Assembly (NCBI GenBank): GCA_030041435.1
Contig: JASHNW010000043.1
Coordinates: 80,371-144,370, forward strand
DNA: 64,000 bases
Direction of reading: 5' to 3'
DNA from: Acidobacteriaceae bacterium
GTDB taxonomy: Bacteria; Acidobacteriota; Terriglobia; Terriglobales; Acidobacteriaceae
Below, piece after piece: positions 1 through 8,913 of this stretch. Numbering within the stretch: position 1 is the stretch's first letter; every line of letters begins with the position of its first letter. Under the pieces are notes generated by a model, which made no database searches, was not told where the DNA came from, and saw only the letters and a list, made by a program, of their open reading frames with translations. Made by a program: the position numbers and the translations under genes.

Positions 1-80
1 GCCGCCGAAGGCGTGCAGCAAAAAGCTGCCGCAATCAGCAGCACTGCCAGCCGTAGTTTCGAATGATTTTTTGAGTGCAT
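1..80 (-). CDS. N-terminus of an exported protein, cut by the left edge
   Basis: Only the first 26 codons are in the window. They read as a signal peptide: a short basic start (MHSKNHSKLR) followed by a hydrophobic core (LAVLLIAAAF) and CCTPSA. The ATG at 80 is preceded by AGGAG with five bases of spacing, which fixes the start. The two cysteines after the hydrophobic core could be part of a lipoprotein signal, but the lipobox is not clear. The function lies outside the window. Bases 81-328 upstream hold this ribosome-binding site and otherwise nothing recognisable. Confidence 0.7.
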   Translation of the reverse strand, partial: MHSKNHSKLRLAVLLIAAAFCCTPSA

Positions 81-328
81 GGGATCTCCTGACAAATGCA
101 ATGCGCATGTGCGGAGCATCCGCTCGGCTGGATTTTGCCCGGGTCGCCTCGTCCCGTTTTCCGCCGGCGCAGACATCGTCCAGCTGCGGAATTCCGGTCA
201 TGGAAAGTACACGCCTCACTCCTGCAGCGCGCACATTACGGGGGAGGAATTGGCAAGAACCATTATCGGTCTCGTAGGAACGAACGGCAATGCCGGCCGC
301 CGCAGGTATGCACCCTGACTCCTCAGCC

Positions 329-1258
329 CTATCGGCAGATACTGTCCAGCTTCTTCCCAAAATCTTCCCGCTGCGGCATCGGCAGGTGTTTTTCCCCCGC
401 TGCTCCCTCCAGGGTGTCCGGGCCCGCCAGCAGCCGCGGATCCACGTCGTATTGATAGAACGGATCCGCCTCCGCCTGCTCGAGCGAGACGAACGTAAAA
501 CCCCGCCGCTTATACAAATCCAGCAGCCCCGGCAGCATGCGCGCGTCGAATGCCCCAATGTGCATCAGCAGCACGTAGGAAATATCGTGTCCGTACAGTT
601 CCTTCGCAAGCCCGCGCTCATACCCGATATCCTCGTCCGCCGCGCGCAAATAGCTGTGCTCCAGCCACGCAATCGCCTTTCTGTTCCGCTCTTCGCTGCA
701 CCGCGCATATGGCTCGTTCCATTCGTAGTCGCTGAAGCTCATCGTCACCCCGGCAATCTTGTACCCGCGCTCTGCCAGAAACGCCCGCACCCCCATCTTC
801 TTCTCCGCCGTGTCGCCTTCGGCCAGGTATGGATACCGAAGCCAGCGCCAGTCCTTCCCCTTCATTTGCAACTGCAGCAGTTGCTCATTCTGCGTAATGT
901 CTCCCTCGAACTGCTCCGCCGAATGCTGGTTCAGGTTCATGTGCGACCACGTATGGTTCCCCAGCGGATTGCCCGCCGCCCGCCACGCCCCCAGCACCCC
1001 GATCGTCTCCGGCTGCTGCTGCACCAGAATCCCGTTCACGAATCCGTAGGTCGGCGGCACATGCGCCCGATCGAGCGCCCGAATCACCTTCTTCGCCACT
1101 TCCATCCGCGTCTCGCCCGGCGGCAGCGGACCGTGCGCCGGCAAATCGTCGAACGTAATCGCAATCTGCTGTGCCCCGGCGTTCCCGGCCAGCGCCAGTC
1201 CGCCGACCACCACAATCCATCCGGCCACACTTGCAATCCAGCCGAGCCCCACCCTCAT
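329..1258 (-). CDS. Exported polysaccharide deacetylase (NodB-homology)
   Basis: This 309-aa protein starts with a signal peptide (hydrophobic stretch to about residue 29, ending NAGA-QQ). It then shows the two hallmark NodB motifs: TFDD near residue 36, which carries the general base and a metal ligand, and NHTWSHMNLN near residue 105, which carries the HxxxH metal ligands. Family members hydrolyse N- or O-acetyl groups from peptidoglycan, chitin or exopolysaccharide; the substrate cannot be told from sequence. The start is supported by GAGGAGGTGCG directly upstream. It lies downstream of the iorAB pair on the same strand, with a 165-bp gap that may hold a tiny coupled ORF. Confidence 0.85.
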   Translation of the reverse strand: MRVGLGWIASVAGWIVVVGGLALAGNAGAQQIAITFDDLPAHGPLPPGETRMEVAKKVIRALDRAHVPPTYGFVNGILVQQQPETIGVLGAWRAAGNPLGNHTWSHMNLNQHSAEQFEGDITQNEQLLQLQMKGKDWRWLRYPYLAEGDTAEKKMGVRAFLAERGYKIAGVTMSFSDYEWNEPYARCSEERNRKAIAWLEHSYLRAADEDIGYERGLAKELYGHDISYVLLMHIGAFDARMLPGLLDLYKRRGFTFVSLEQAEADPFYQYDVDPRLLAGPDTLEGAAGEKHLPMPQREDFGKKLDSICR

Positions 1259-1353
1259 CGCACCTCCTCATGCGTCGTCTGCGCTACAAAGAACCGGTTT
1301 TTCAGCATCGGCATCCGATCCGCGCTCAGCTGGCGCCAACGCTCGCTCGGCAC
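1255..1353 (-). CDS. Possible 32-aa ORF translationally coupled to the deacetylase
   Basis: An open frame in the iorB-deacetylase gap ends with TTHEEVR and its TGA overlaps the deacetylase ATG in an ATGA arrangement. A GTG at 1353 would give 32 residues beginning VPSERWRQLS; the frame also stays open further upstream. The residue mix looks protein-like and the overlap suggests coupling, but there is no clear ribosome-binding site and no recognised family. It may equally be a remnant or a chance frame. Confidence 0.25.
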   Translation of the reverse strand: MPSERWRQLSADRMPMLKNRFFVAQTTHEEVR

Positions 1354-1423
1354 GCCCTCGGCAGTGAGATGGCAAATCCGCCGCTCGCTCCCGAAAAATT
1401 TCCCGCCGCCAAAAATGGATGTA

Positions 1424-3616
1424 TCAGCTGCTGAAGATTTCCCCCGCCGCCATCGGCATCGCCCGCAGCCGCGTCCCCGTCGCCGCGAAGATCGCATTCC
1501 CCACCGCCGGAGCCAGCGCCACAATCCCCGTCTCCCCCGCGCCCGCCGATGGCAAATCCTTGCGATCGATCAGCACCACCTCAATCTCCGGCGTATCCCG
1601 GAACCGCGGCACGCGATACTCCGCAAAGTGCGCGTTCAGCACCCTTCCGTTAGCAAATTCGATCTGCTCGAACAGCGCCCCTCCGATCGCCTGCACCATC
1701 GCGCCCATAATCTGGTTGCGCAGCCCATCCGGATTCACAATCGCCCCCGACTCCCACGCCTGCACCACCCTGCGGATGCGCACCTTCTTCGCCGCGTCGA
1801 TCTCCACCTCCGCGCACGCTGCCGCGTAGCCACCCTTCTCCGTGCCGCCAGCAATCCCAAACCCGCGATCCGCCGTCGACTTCTCGCGCCCCCACCCAAA
1901 TTTCTCCGCCGCCGCCGTAAACACAGCCCGCAGCCGGTCATTGTTCAGGTTCTTCATCCTGAACTCCAGCGGATCCATCCCCAGTTCATGCGCCAGCTCA
2001 TCCATCGCGCTCTCACGCGCAAAGTGATTCGCCGTCGCCGCCAGTCCCCGATACGATCCCTGCACCAGCAACGGCGAGGGCCACTCGTGAAATTTCTCCA
2101 ACTTCGCAGTCACGTTATACGGCGTCTCCAGTGCCGATGGCCCCGAGTTGTAGTTGTGGTGTTCCCACGCCGTCAGCGTCCCATCGCGCTTCGCCCCGCC
2201 GCGAATCTCCATCACCCCCGCCGGCCGAAAATACGCCCACGTGAATTCCTCTTCCCGCGTCCAGATCAGCTTCACCGGCTTGCCCGCCGCCTTCGCCAGC
2301 CGCGCCGCTTCCACCGCGCACTCCCCGGTATGCTTGCCGCCGTAGCCACTGCCCATATCGGGCATCATCACGCGCACCTGATCCTCGCTCAGCCGAAACG
2401 CCCGCACCAGATCGTCCTTCACACCAAACGGACGCTGTGTTCCCGTCCACACCGTCAGTTTCGCCTGGCCCGCATCGGTCTGACCCCACTCCGCCACCGC
2501 CGTCCGCGGCTCCAGCGGAGCATGCGCAATATAGGCCACGGTGTATTCCTGCGCGAGCTTCACATCCGCCCCGCTCAGCCCCTGCTCCACGTCCGCCGAC
2601 GCCTCGCCGCCTGCAGCACCCTTCCGCATCGCCGCAAACAGCTCGCGGTTCGAAATCTGCTCCGGCACGTTCCACTGCGCATGGATCGCCGCCAGCGCCT
2701 TCTCCGCCGCCCACACATCGTCCGCCACCACGCCGATAAAATCCCCGTCGCGCACCACCTGCACGCCCGGCATTTTCTCCGCCCCCGCCGTGTCCGCCGC
2801 AACCAGCGTCGCGTTGAATCCCGTCGCACGCAGCATTTTCCCGAACAGCATCCCCGGCCGCGCGATGTCCGACGGATATTTGTGCTTCCCCGTCACAAAA
2901 TCGCGCCCCTGCGCCTTGGGCACCGCCGTCCCCGCAATCTTCCACGCAATCGCCGGCGTCAGCGGAGGATCGGCGGGGTCCCTAACGCGCCCGAAGTTGG
3001 CGTGTTGGGGTGGTGGATCGCCCATCAGCGTCCGCGTCAGCTGTTCCCCGCGCGTGATCGCGCCATACCCCAGCGTCGCCCCGGTCTTCGGATTCCTCAC
3101 CATCCCGTCTTCCGCAACCAGCGTCGCCGCATCCACGCTCCATCGCTGCGCCGCGGCTTCCACCAGCATCTCCCGCGCCGTCGCCGCCATATTCCGCAGT
3201 TGCGGTCCCATCGTCGGCGTCGACCGGCTCCCGAACGTCCCCATGTCCCACGGCGTCAGCTCCGTGTCTCCCATCGTCATGGTGATCGCGTCGAACCCCA
3301 CCCGCAGTTCCTCCGCCACCGATTGCGCCAGCGAGGTGCGAATGTTCTGCCCGATCTCCACCTTCCCGGTAAAGACCGTCACCTTCCCATCCGCGTCAAT
3401 GTGGATCCACGCGCTCACTTCCCGGGGCAGCTCATGCCCGCCCCACCCCTGTCCACCGCGTCCTGACTCCTGCCCCGGCGCCTGCGCCCCACTCAGGCAT
3501 ACCAGCAGCCCGCCTCCGCACAGCCGCAGAAAGTCCCTCCGGTCCAGCTCGAACGCCCGAATACGATCCCGAATCTCGTGCAGCGCCGCTTCGTCCATCA
3601 GCTCATCCATGGACAT
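1424..3616 (-). CDS. iorB: Molybdopterin-binding subunit of an IorB-type aldehyde/isoquinoline oxidoreductase
   Basis: A 730-aa xanthine-dehydrogenase-family protein of the isoquinoline 1-oxidoreductase beta / membrane aldehyde dehydrogenase type. Near residue 30 is a twin-arginine signal (DRRDFLRLCGGGLLV), so the folded molybdenum enzyme should be exported by Tat. Family motifs include KVEIGQ, GSGYGGKH, and near the C-terminus AGETG, whose Glu is the expected catalytic base. The start at 3616 is chosen because an AGGAGG-type site lies just upstream and because it overlaps the end of iorA by 14 bp, as expected for a coupled pair. An in-frame ATG six bases later is an alternative. The substrate is unknown. 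No cytochrome c subunit gene lies next to it, unlike acetic-acid-bacterial three-subunit enzymes. Confidence 0.9.
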   Translation of the reverse strand: MSMDELMDEAALHEIRDRIRAFELDRRDFLRLCGGGLLVCLSGAQAPGQESGRGGQGWGGHELPREVSAWIHIDADGKVTVFTGKVEIGQNIRTSLAQSVAEELRVGFDAITMTMGDTELTPWDMGTFGSRSTPTMGPQLRNMAATAREMLVEAAAQRWSVDAATLVAEDGMVRNPKTGATLGYGAITRGEQLTRTLMGDPPPQHANFGRVRDPADPPLTPAIAWKIAGTAVPKAQGRDFVTGKHKYPSDIARPGMLFGKMLRATGFNATLVAADTAGAEKMPGVQVVRDGDFIGVVADDVWAAEKALAAIHAQWNVPEQISNRELFAAMRKGAAGGEASADVEQGLSGADVKLAQEYTVAYIAHAPLEPRTAVAEWGQTDAGQAKLTVWTGTQRPFGVKDDLVRAFRLSEDQVRVMMPDMGSGYGGKHTGECAVEAARLAKAAGKPVKLIWTREEEFTWAYFRPAGVMEIRGGAKRDGTLTAWEHHNYNSGPSALETPYNVTAKLEKFHEWPSPLLVQGSYRGLAATANHFARESAMDELAHELGMDPLEFRMKNLNNDRLRAVFTAAAEKFGWGREKSTADRGFGIAGGTEKGGYAAACAEVEIDAAKKVRIRRVVQAWESGAIVNPDGLRNQIMGAMVQAIGGALFEQIEFANGRVLNAHFAEYRVPRFRDTPEIEVVLIDRKDLPSAGAGETGIVALAPAVGNAIFAATGTRLRAMPMAAGEIFSS

Positions 3617-4109
3617 ACTCCGGCTCCTCCTTCCTCCCCTCGCTCGCCATCTGCATCTCCGCCGCCCGCCGGATTGCCGCCACAATCCGCGGATACGTCC
3701 CGCACCGGCATATGTTGCCTTCCATTGCTTCCACAATCTGCTCGTCCGACGGATGTGCATGCTCGCGCAGCAGCGCCGTCGCCGCCAGGATCATCCCCGA
3801 CGTGCAGTAACCGCACTGCATCGCATCGGCTTCCAGAAACGCCTTCTGCACCGCGCTCAGCACGCCCGCCTTTTCCAGCCCCTCAATGGTCGTAATCTTC
3901 GCGCCCACCGTGGCCGGCGCCGGTGTCAGACACGACCGCGTCGCCTGCCCGTTCACCAGCACCGTGCACGCACCGCACTGCCCTTCGCCGCAGCCGTACT
4001 TCGTCCCCGTCAGCCCCAGCTTGTTCCGCAGCACCCACAGCAGCGGCGCGTCATCTGCCGCCCTCACGCGCAACTCCGTTCCGTTGACGTTCAGCGTCAG
4101 GTCCGCCAT
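3603..4109 (-). CDS. iorA: [2Fe-2S] subunit of IorAB-type molybdenum oxidoreductase
   Basis: A 168-aa small subunit with both iron-sulfur domains of the molybdenum hydroxylase family. The plant-type ferredoxin cluster is CGEGQCGACTVLVNG, with a later Cys at RSC. The helical second cluster domain has CGYCTSGM and NICRCGTYP. It passes electrons from the molybdenum site in IorB. ATG 4109 is preceded by GGAGAG; a longer frame to 4163 has no such site. It is the first gene of the pair and divergent from the kinase gene, with a roughly 100-bp shared promoter region between them. Confidence 0.92.
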   Translation of the reverse strand: MADLTLNVNGTELRVRAADDAPLLWVLRNKLGLTGTKYGCGEGQCGACTVLVNGQATRSCLTPAPATVGAKITTIEGLEKAGVLSAVQKAFLEADAMQCGYCTSGMILAATALLREHAHPSDEQIVEAMEGNICRCGTYPRIVAAIRRAAEMQMASEGRKEEPEYVHG

Positions 4110-4210
4110 CGCAGTTTCTCTCCGCCAGCAGAATACTCTCCGCAGCGCCGCCCCCGCACCCACCGGAATCCTCTTGCGCCCCTGTCCTCCGCCACGGCAT
4201 AGTGTTTGTC

Positions 4211-6016
4211 GTGGACCAACCCCAGCCTGGCTCGATCCTTGGGCACTATAAAATCGTTCGCCGCCTCGGCGCCGGCGGCATGGGCGTCGTGTACGAAGCC
4301 GAAGATCTGAAGCTGGGCCGCCACGTCGCGCTCAAAATGCTCTCCGGAACCCCCGATCCCGCCGCTCTCGAGCGTTTCTGGCGCGAGGCGCGCGCAGCTT
4401 CCGCGCTCAACCACCCCGGCATCTGCATCCTCTACGAGATCAACGAGTCCGAGAGCCAGCCCTTCCTCGTCATGGAGCTCCTCGAAGGCCAGAGCCTCGA
4501 CCGCCTCTACGGCCACCAGGCCGTCCCCCTCAACCGCCTCGCCGAACTGGGCGTGCAGATCGCCGACGCCCTCGACGCCGCCCATCGCAAGGGCATCCTC
4601 CATCGCGACATCAAGCCCGCCAACATCTTCGTCACTCGCTCCGGCCAGACCAAGATCCTCGACTTCGGCCTGGCCCGCTTCGACGACCGCGCCAGCAGCG
4701 ATACCGCCGATACCCGCCTCTCCGACCGGCACCTGCTCACCACCCCCGGCTCCACCCTCGGCACCATCGCTTACATGTCGCCGGAACAGGCCCGCGGCGA
4801 GCCGCTCGATAATCGCAGCGACGTCTTTTCGCTCGGTGTGGTCCTCTACGAAATGGGCACCGGCAAACATCCCTTCGAAGGCACCACCACCGCCGTCGTC
4901 TTCGACAAGCTCCTCAACTACATTCCCGCCGCGCCCATCTCCATCAACAGCGAACTGCCAGCCGAGTTCGAGGCCATCGTCAACAAAGCCCTCGAAAAGG
5001 ACCGCGACCTCCGTTACCAGTCTGCCGCCGACCTGCGCGCCGACCTCCGCCGCATGCAGCGCACCTCTTCCGCCTCGCGCCTCGCCGCCAGTCCCGCGGC
5101 CGTCCCCGCCGGGAGCGCCTACCACGGCATGATCCGCGCCTCGTCCGCGGGAACACCCGCTGTTCCATCCGCGCCAAGTCTGGCATCCGCATCACAAGGC
5201 GCGGTCTCTGCCGGCGGCTCCGGCATTTCCGCCTCGCGCGCGCCCTCCACTGCGCAAGCCTCAGTTCCCGCCCAGCGGCACAGCCTGCTCGGACACACCC
5301 GCCGTGATCGGGTCCGCCGCGGACTCCTGCTCGCCCTCACCGTCGTCATCGTCGCCGTCGTCGCGATCCGCGTCCTGCATCGCCGCAGATCCGTTCCCGC
5401 CGCGCCGCCCCAGGTGAACATCACGGCTCCCGCGCAGCCCGCCGCTGCACCGGCTCAGCCGCCCAAGCCTTCCGCGGCCTCGCCCGCTCCCGACACAACG
5501 TCAGCCGCCGCCGTTCCCGCTGCGTCGTCGGCATCCGTCCCAACTCCCGAGAAGGCCCCGGAAAAAGCCCCCGAAGAACATCGCGTTCATCATGCCGCGG
5601 CCAAACCCGCTGCCCTCGCGACCCCGCCTCCGGTCGTCGCCCAGCCCGCTCCCGTGGTCGCCGCGAATCCCGCTCCCGTCACTCCGCCCGCTGCGCATGT
5701 CGTCCCCGCCGCGGCTCCGCCTCCGGCCCCGCATCCGGCCGCGTTCGCCGCCGTCAGCTATCCGGCTCACCACGAGCATGCCTTCCCCTTTCTCGACGGA
5801 CGATCCTGCGAGGGCACCCTTCAGCTCACCGCGACCAGCCTCATCTTCACGTCGAAGGTCCACCCCGTCACCCTCGCCCGATCCGATGTCGCCTCCATCA
5901 GCGGCAACGGAGTCGTGGAAAGCAGCGGAAAGAAGTGGCGCTTCCAGATCGACGGCATGACCAACGCCCAGGTCCACGCCCTCCTCAGCAAATGGTTCCT
6001 CAGCGCCCCCCACTAA
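4211..6016 (+). CDS. Membrane-anchored Ser/Thr protein kinase with a C-terminal beta domain
   Basis: A 601-aa bacterial Hanks-type kinase. Visible motifs are the glycine loop [18 protein letters not shown] (ATP lysine), [10 protein letters not shown] (catalytic loop), DFGLA and [10 protein letters not shown]. The kinase domain spans about residues 10-275. A Ser/Ala-rich linker follows, then one transmembrane helix near 370-390, a long Pro/Ala region, and about 85 C-terminal residues that look like a compact beta domain. There are no PASTA repeats. GTG 4211 gives the usual N-terminus (VDQPQPGS); GTG 4202 is possible. No Shine-Dalgarno site is seen, and CATAGT sits seven bases before GTG 4211, so the mRNA may be leaderless. 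Confidence 0.9.
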   Translation: MDQPQPGSILGHYKIVRRLGAGGMGVVYEAEDLKLGRHVALKMLSGTPDPAALERFWREARAASALNHPGICILYEINESESQPFLVMELLEGQSLDRLYGHQAVPLNRLAELGVQIADALDAAHRKGILHRDIKPANIFVTRSGQTKILDFGLARFDDRASSDTADTRLSDRHLLTTPGSTLGTIAYMSPEQARGEPLDNRSDVFSLGVVLYEMGTGKHPFEGTTTAVVFDKLLNYIPAAPISINSELPAEFEAIVNKALEKDRDLRYQSAADLRADLRRMQRTSSASRLAASPAAVPAGSAYHGMIRASSAGTPAVPSAPSLASASQGAVSAGGSGISASRAPSTAQASVPAQRHSLLGHTRRDRVRRGLLLALTVVIVAVVAIRVLHRRRSVPAAPPQVNITAPAQPAAAPAQPPKPSAASPAPDTTSAAAVPAASSASVPTPEKAPEKAPEEHRVHHAAAKPAALATPPPVVAQPAPVVAANPAPVTPPAAHVVPAAAPPPAPHPAAFAAVSYPAHHEHAFPFLDGRSCEGTLQLTATSLIFTSKVHPVTLARSDVASISGNGVVESSGKKWRFQIDGMTNAQVHALLSKWFLSAPH

Positions 6017-6096
6017 CCCTCGTTGGCGTCGAGGGCGCAGCCGGGTTCCCAACCGTCCGCATAACCGAACCGTGCGTCCCCGTGTTAAATTGCGGC

Positions 6097-7044
6097 ATGC
6101 TCCCGCGCCTCATGTTCCTCATTCCCATCCTCGCTCTCTGCGCTCCAGTCGCCTCCGCGCAAACCACCCCCGCCTCCGCCATCGATCCCCTCATCGCGTC
6201 CTTCCATGGCAAGGTCTCCCTCTACGCGCACGACCTCGCCACCGGCCAGGTCCTCGCCATCGACGCAGATCAGCCCGTCCCCACCGCGTCGGTCATCAAG
6301 CTCGGCATCCTCTACACCGCGCTCGAGCAAATCCGCTCCGGCCGCGCCCATTTCGATGACCAGCTCACCCTGCGTCATCAGGACCAGGTTCCCGGCTCCG
6401 GCGTGCTCCTCTTCTTCGACACCCCCATGACGCTCACCCTCAAAGACGCGCTCACCCTCATGATCAATCAGAGCGACAACACCGCCGCCAACCTCGTCAT
6501 CGACCACCTCGGCATCACGGCCATCGATGACCAGCTCGTCGCCCTCGGTCTCAAAAATACCTGGCTCTACAAAAAGGTCTACCAGCCGCCCACCGGACCC
6601 ATGCCGCCTGATCAGCCCCAGTTCGGCCTCGGCAAAACCACCGCCCGCGAAATGGGCGAGTTGATGGAGCGCTTCGTCACCTGCGACCTCGCCTCGAATC
6701 CTGTCGGGTCGGCCCCGCCGGCCGCCCCGGTGACCGCCTCCGATCAGGAGTTGTGCAACGCCGCCCTCCACATGCTCCGCGTCCAGTTCTTCCGCAACAG
6801 CATCCCGCGCTATCTCGAAAGCCTCGACACCACCGAGGGCGAATCCGCCGTCGCCAACAAGACCGGCGCCCTCGACCACGTCCGCAACGATGTCGGCGCC
6901 GTCTACACGAAGCACGGCGTCATCGTCATCTCCGAATTTACCCACGACAACGCCGACACCAGCTGGACCCCCGACAACGAAGCCGAAGTCCTCATGGCCA
7001 AAATTGCCAAAATAATTGTGGACGCCTGGACGCCAGGCAGTTAG
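6097..7044 (+). CDS. Exported class-A beta-lactamase-like serine hydrolase, omega-loop Glu not seen
   Basis: A 315-aa protein with a signal peptide (MLPRLMFLIPILALCAPVASA). The serine beta-lactamase/transpeptidase motifs are present: S65-V-I-K, S126-D-N and K255-T-G. The usual Glu of class-A enzymes (Glu166 in the ExxLN omega loop, about 36 residues after SDN) is not visible; that stretch reads GLKNTWLYKK. The SDN-to-KTG spacing is about 25 residues longer than usual. Without the Glu, efficient deacylation of penicillins is doubtful, so a peptidase or other hydrolase role is possible. TTAAAT lies six bases before the ATG and no ribosome-binding site is seen. Confidence 0.8.
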   Translation: MLPRLMFLIPILALCAPVASAQTTPASAIDPLIASFHGKVSLYAHDLATGQVLAIDADQPVPTASVIKLGILYTALEQIRSGRAHFDDQLTLRHQDQVPGSGVLLFFDTPMTLTLKDALTLMINQSDNTAANLVIDHLGITAIDDQLVALGLKNTWLYKKVYQPPTGPMPPDQPQFGLGKTTAREMGELMERFVTCDLASNPVGSAPPAAPVTASDQELCNAALHMLRVQFFRNSIPRYLESLDTTEGESAVANKTGALDHVRNDVGAVYTKHGVIVISEFTHDNADTSWTPDNEAEVLMAKIAKIIVDAWTPGS

Positions 7045-7089
7045 GACCTCCGCCGGGCAACCATGCTGCGCATGCGGAACATAGTCTTA

Positions 7090-7113
7090 CCCGCTGCCCG
7101 CTACCCGCTGCTT
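7090..7113. repeat. Heptamer array 1 (about 3 units)
   Basis: Units CCCGCTG, CCCGCTA, CCCGCTG in phase, ending directly at the TAG stop codon (7114-7116) of the minus-strand DUF1906 gene, in the convergent gap after the beta-lactamase-like gene. Confidence 0.8.
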
Positions 7114-7776
7114 CTAAGGCGCCCCAGGATCCGCCACCACCGCCGAATTCAGATCCACGTTCATCGTTCCCCCGTTGGCCACCGTAATGACGCAGTTCTG
7201 TCCCAGCTGCCAGCTGTGCGCCGCGGCATACCCGCAGCCTCCGGGATCGAGGGCGGGATACGGGCTCGGCACCGTATGCGTCTCATCCGTATCCACGCGA
7301 AACACCCAGATCCGGCATGCTGGCCGCAGCGCAGAAACAGCCGCCGCCAGCAGATGGCTGCAATACACCCCTGGCTGATACCCCGCCGCCTGCACCGCGT
7401 CGCACCAGCTCCCCACATAATCCTGCTGAGCCTGCGTCAGCGGCGGTCCATTCTCCAGATCGAGGTACACGCACGAGCCCGCCGCAAATCCCTCGCTCGC
7501 CATCAGCGCCGCGGCGCTCGCGCCATCGGCCGTGCCGGTAGCCGCCGACGGATTGAGGCTTCCCGGCGCAATCACCTGCTGGCCCACAAAGACCGGCGCG
7601 ATGCCCCACCCCGCCGCCGCCAGACTCGCCCGCGTGCCCATCCACGATGGGTTGTCGTGGCTCGGTGCCGGAGCCAGATAATAGCCGCACCATCCCAGAT
7701 TCGTATTCGCCAGCAGCCACGCCATCGCTGCGTCGCCAGGATAAACATCCGTATCGAAACCCGCATATCCAGCCAT
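7114..7776 (-). CDS. DUF1906 glycoside-hydrolase-like protein
   Basis: A 220-aa protein matching the DUF1906 / Rv2525c glycoside-hydrolase-like TIM-barrel family. Seen: GYAGFDTDVY at the N-terminus, GWCGYYLAP, SWMGTRASL, GIAPVFVGQQ, CVYLDLENG with the acidic pair expected at the active site, PGVYCS and HSWQLGQ. Relatives are thought to act on cell-wall or glycan substrates, but activity is unproven for most. No signal peptide is present, so release would need lysis or another route. The ATG at 7776 follows a run of G (GGGGGGAACG). The TAG stop abuts heptamer array 1. Confidence 0.8.
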   Translation of the reverse strand: MAGYAGFDTDVYPGDAAMAWLLANTNLGWCGYYLAPAPSHDNPSWMGTRASLAAAGWGIAPVFVGQQVIAPGSLNPSAATGTADGASAAALMASEGFAAGSCVYLDLENGPPLTQAQQDYVGSWCDAVQAAGYQPGVYCSHLLAAAVSALRPACRIWVFRVDTDETHTVPSPYPALDPGGCGYAAAHSWQLGQNCVITVANGGTMNVDLNSAVVADPGAP

Positions 7777-7834
7777 CAGTCGTTCCCCCCTTGCCCACAA
7801 AAAAGCCTGTACCGAAAAATAATCCCTGCAAAGT

Positions 7835-7890
7835 ACCCGCTATCCGCTGCTCGCTGCTCCCTATCCGCTACCAGCTGGCCGCTATCCCCT
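7835..7890. repeat. Heptamer array 2 (8 units)
   Basis: Eight contiguous in-phase 7-bp units (ACCCGCT, ATCCGCT, GCTCGCT, GCTCCCT, ATCCGCT, ACCAGCT, GGCCGCT, ATCCCCT). The TAG stop of the cupin gene (7882-7884) lies inside the last units, so the array starts within the coding end. Confidence 0.9.
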
Positions 7891-8409
7891 CGTCAACTTC
7901 CCCACCATCTCCGCCCACTCCGGCCATCCCCGTACCAGTTCCGCCCGCTCCCCTGACGCATAATCCGCATACTCGAATCCCGGACTCACCGTGCACCCCA
8001 GCAGCGCCATTCTGCCGCCATCCAACAGCCGCGATCCCTGCCACACACCCTGCGGCACCACCGTCTGCAGCAACTCTCCGCCCGCCACATCCCGGCCCAG
8101 CACCACTCTCCGCCCCGTCCCGTCCGGCCACAACTGCAGCATCTCCACCGCATCGCCGAGATAGAAGTGAAATACCTCGTCCGACGCCAGCCGATGCATC
8201 TCCGAGAAGCTTTCCGGTTCCAGCAGGTAATAAATCGCCGTCCCTGCCGCGCGCCCCGCGTCGCGCCCCGCCGCATAGCGCGCCGGCAGTGCGTCGCCGG
8301 GAATCGTCTCCTCCGCCCGCCACGTCTGCCGAAACCACCCGCCCTCGCGCGGATGCGGCTCCAGCCCCAGCAACCTCTTCAGTTCTTCTGCACGAATCTC
8401 CTCAGGCAT
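7882..8409 (-). CDS. DUF985-family cupin
   Basis: A 175-aa cupin of the DUF985 / YML079w type. Conserved stretches include LGLEPHPREGGWFRQTW, TAIYYLLEPESFSEMHRL, DEVFHFYLGDAVEMLQL, VVPQGVWQGSRL and CTVSPGFEYADYASG. The His/Glu residues of the beta-barrel may bind metal or a small ligand; no reaction is established for the family. It is cytoplasmic. It lies between the small membrane protein and the DUF1906 gene on the same strand. Its final codons and stop are part of heptamer array 2. Confidence 0.88.
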   Translation of the reverse strand: MPEEIRAEELKRLLGLEPHPREGGWFRQTWRAEETIPGDALPARYAAGRDAGRAAGTAIYYLLEPESFSEMHRLASDEVFHFYLGDAVEMLQLWPDGTGRRVVLGRDVAGGELLQTVVPQGVWQGSRLLDGGRMALLGCTVSPGFEYADYASGERAELVRGWPEWAEMVGKLTRG

Positions 8410-8478
8410 GCCGCCATGCTACAGCCCCGCCGCGCACACATAGGGCCCGCCGTGTAGGGAGTCGCCCCAGCAGCCGCC

Positions 8479-8913
8479 TCAGTCGCCAGACACTGCCACC
8501 GCAGCCACTGCCGTCACCGGCACGGATGCCGGAGCTGCATTGGCCTGCACCAGAGCGGCCGCCGTCTGTTCCTTCACCACCTTGACTGCCTGCATCATGT
8601 CCAGTGCGTGGTTCCAGAACGACGACCCGCCTGACGCCAGCAGCCCGACAACCACGTAGCCCACGTAGACGTGGTGCACATTCGGCAGGATTACAACGTG
8701 TCCCGCTCGCGCCATCAGCGTGCCGATCGCTCCCGACAGCACGTACATACACGCGCAGCGCGCATTTTCCGCGCCCGGCGTCGCCCGCGCCGTAAACAGC
8801 AGCTTCGCCACCGGCCACGTCCCGCAGAACTGCTTCAGGATTTCGACAACGCGCTCCACTGCAACGCTGAGCGCCACCATCGTGGCAATCAGCGTATTCA
8901 AATTCAGACTCAT
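8479..8913 (-). CDS. Small membrane protein, 144 aa, unrecognised
   Basis: The ATG at 8913 has an excellent AGAGGTGA site upstream. The protein has an N-terminal hydrophobic segment (LIATMVALSVAVERVVEIL), a second at YVLSGAIGTLMA and a third at VYVGYVVVGLLASGG, followed by an Ala/Val-rich tail. It is not a recognised family. The size, three short membrane segments and the nearby glycosidase-like gene on the same strand allow a holin-like reading, but this is only a suggestion. Confidence 0.65.
   Translation of the reverse strand: MSLNLNTLIATMVALSVAVERVVEILKQFCGTWPVAKLLFTARATPGAENARCACMYVLSGAIGTLMARAGHVVILPNVHHVYVGYVVVGLLASGGSSFWNHALDMMQAVKVVKEQTAAALVQANAAPASVPVTAVAAVAVSGD

Noticed and set aside
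290..3466. A 1058-codon open frame on the plus strand opposite the deacetylase and iorB
   Set aside because: It is antisense to two genes with clear motifs and is Arg/Pro/His-rich low-complexity, the usual product of high-GC DNA read on the wrong strand.
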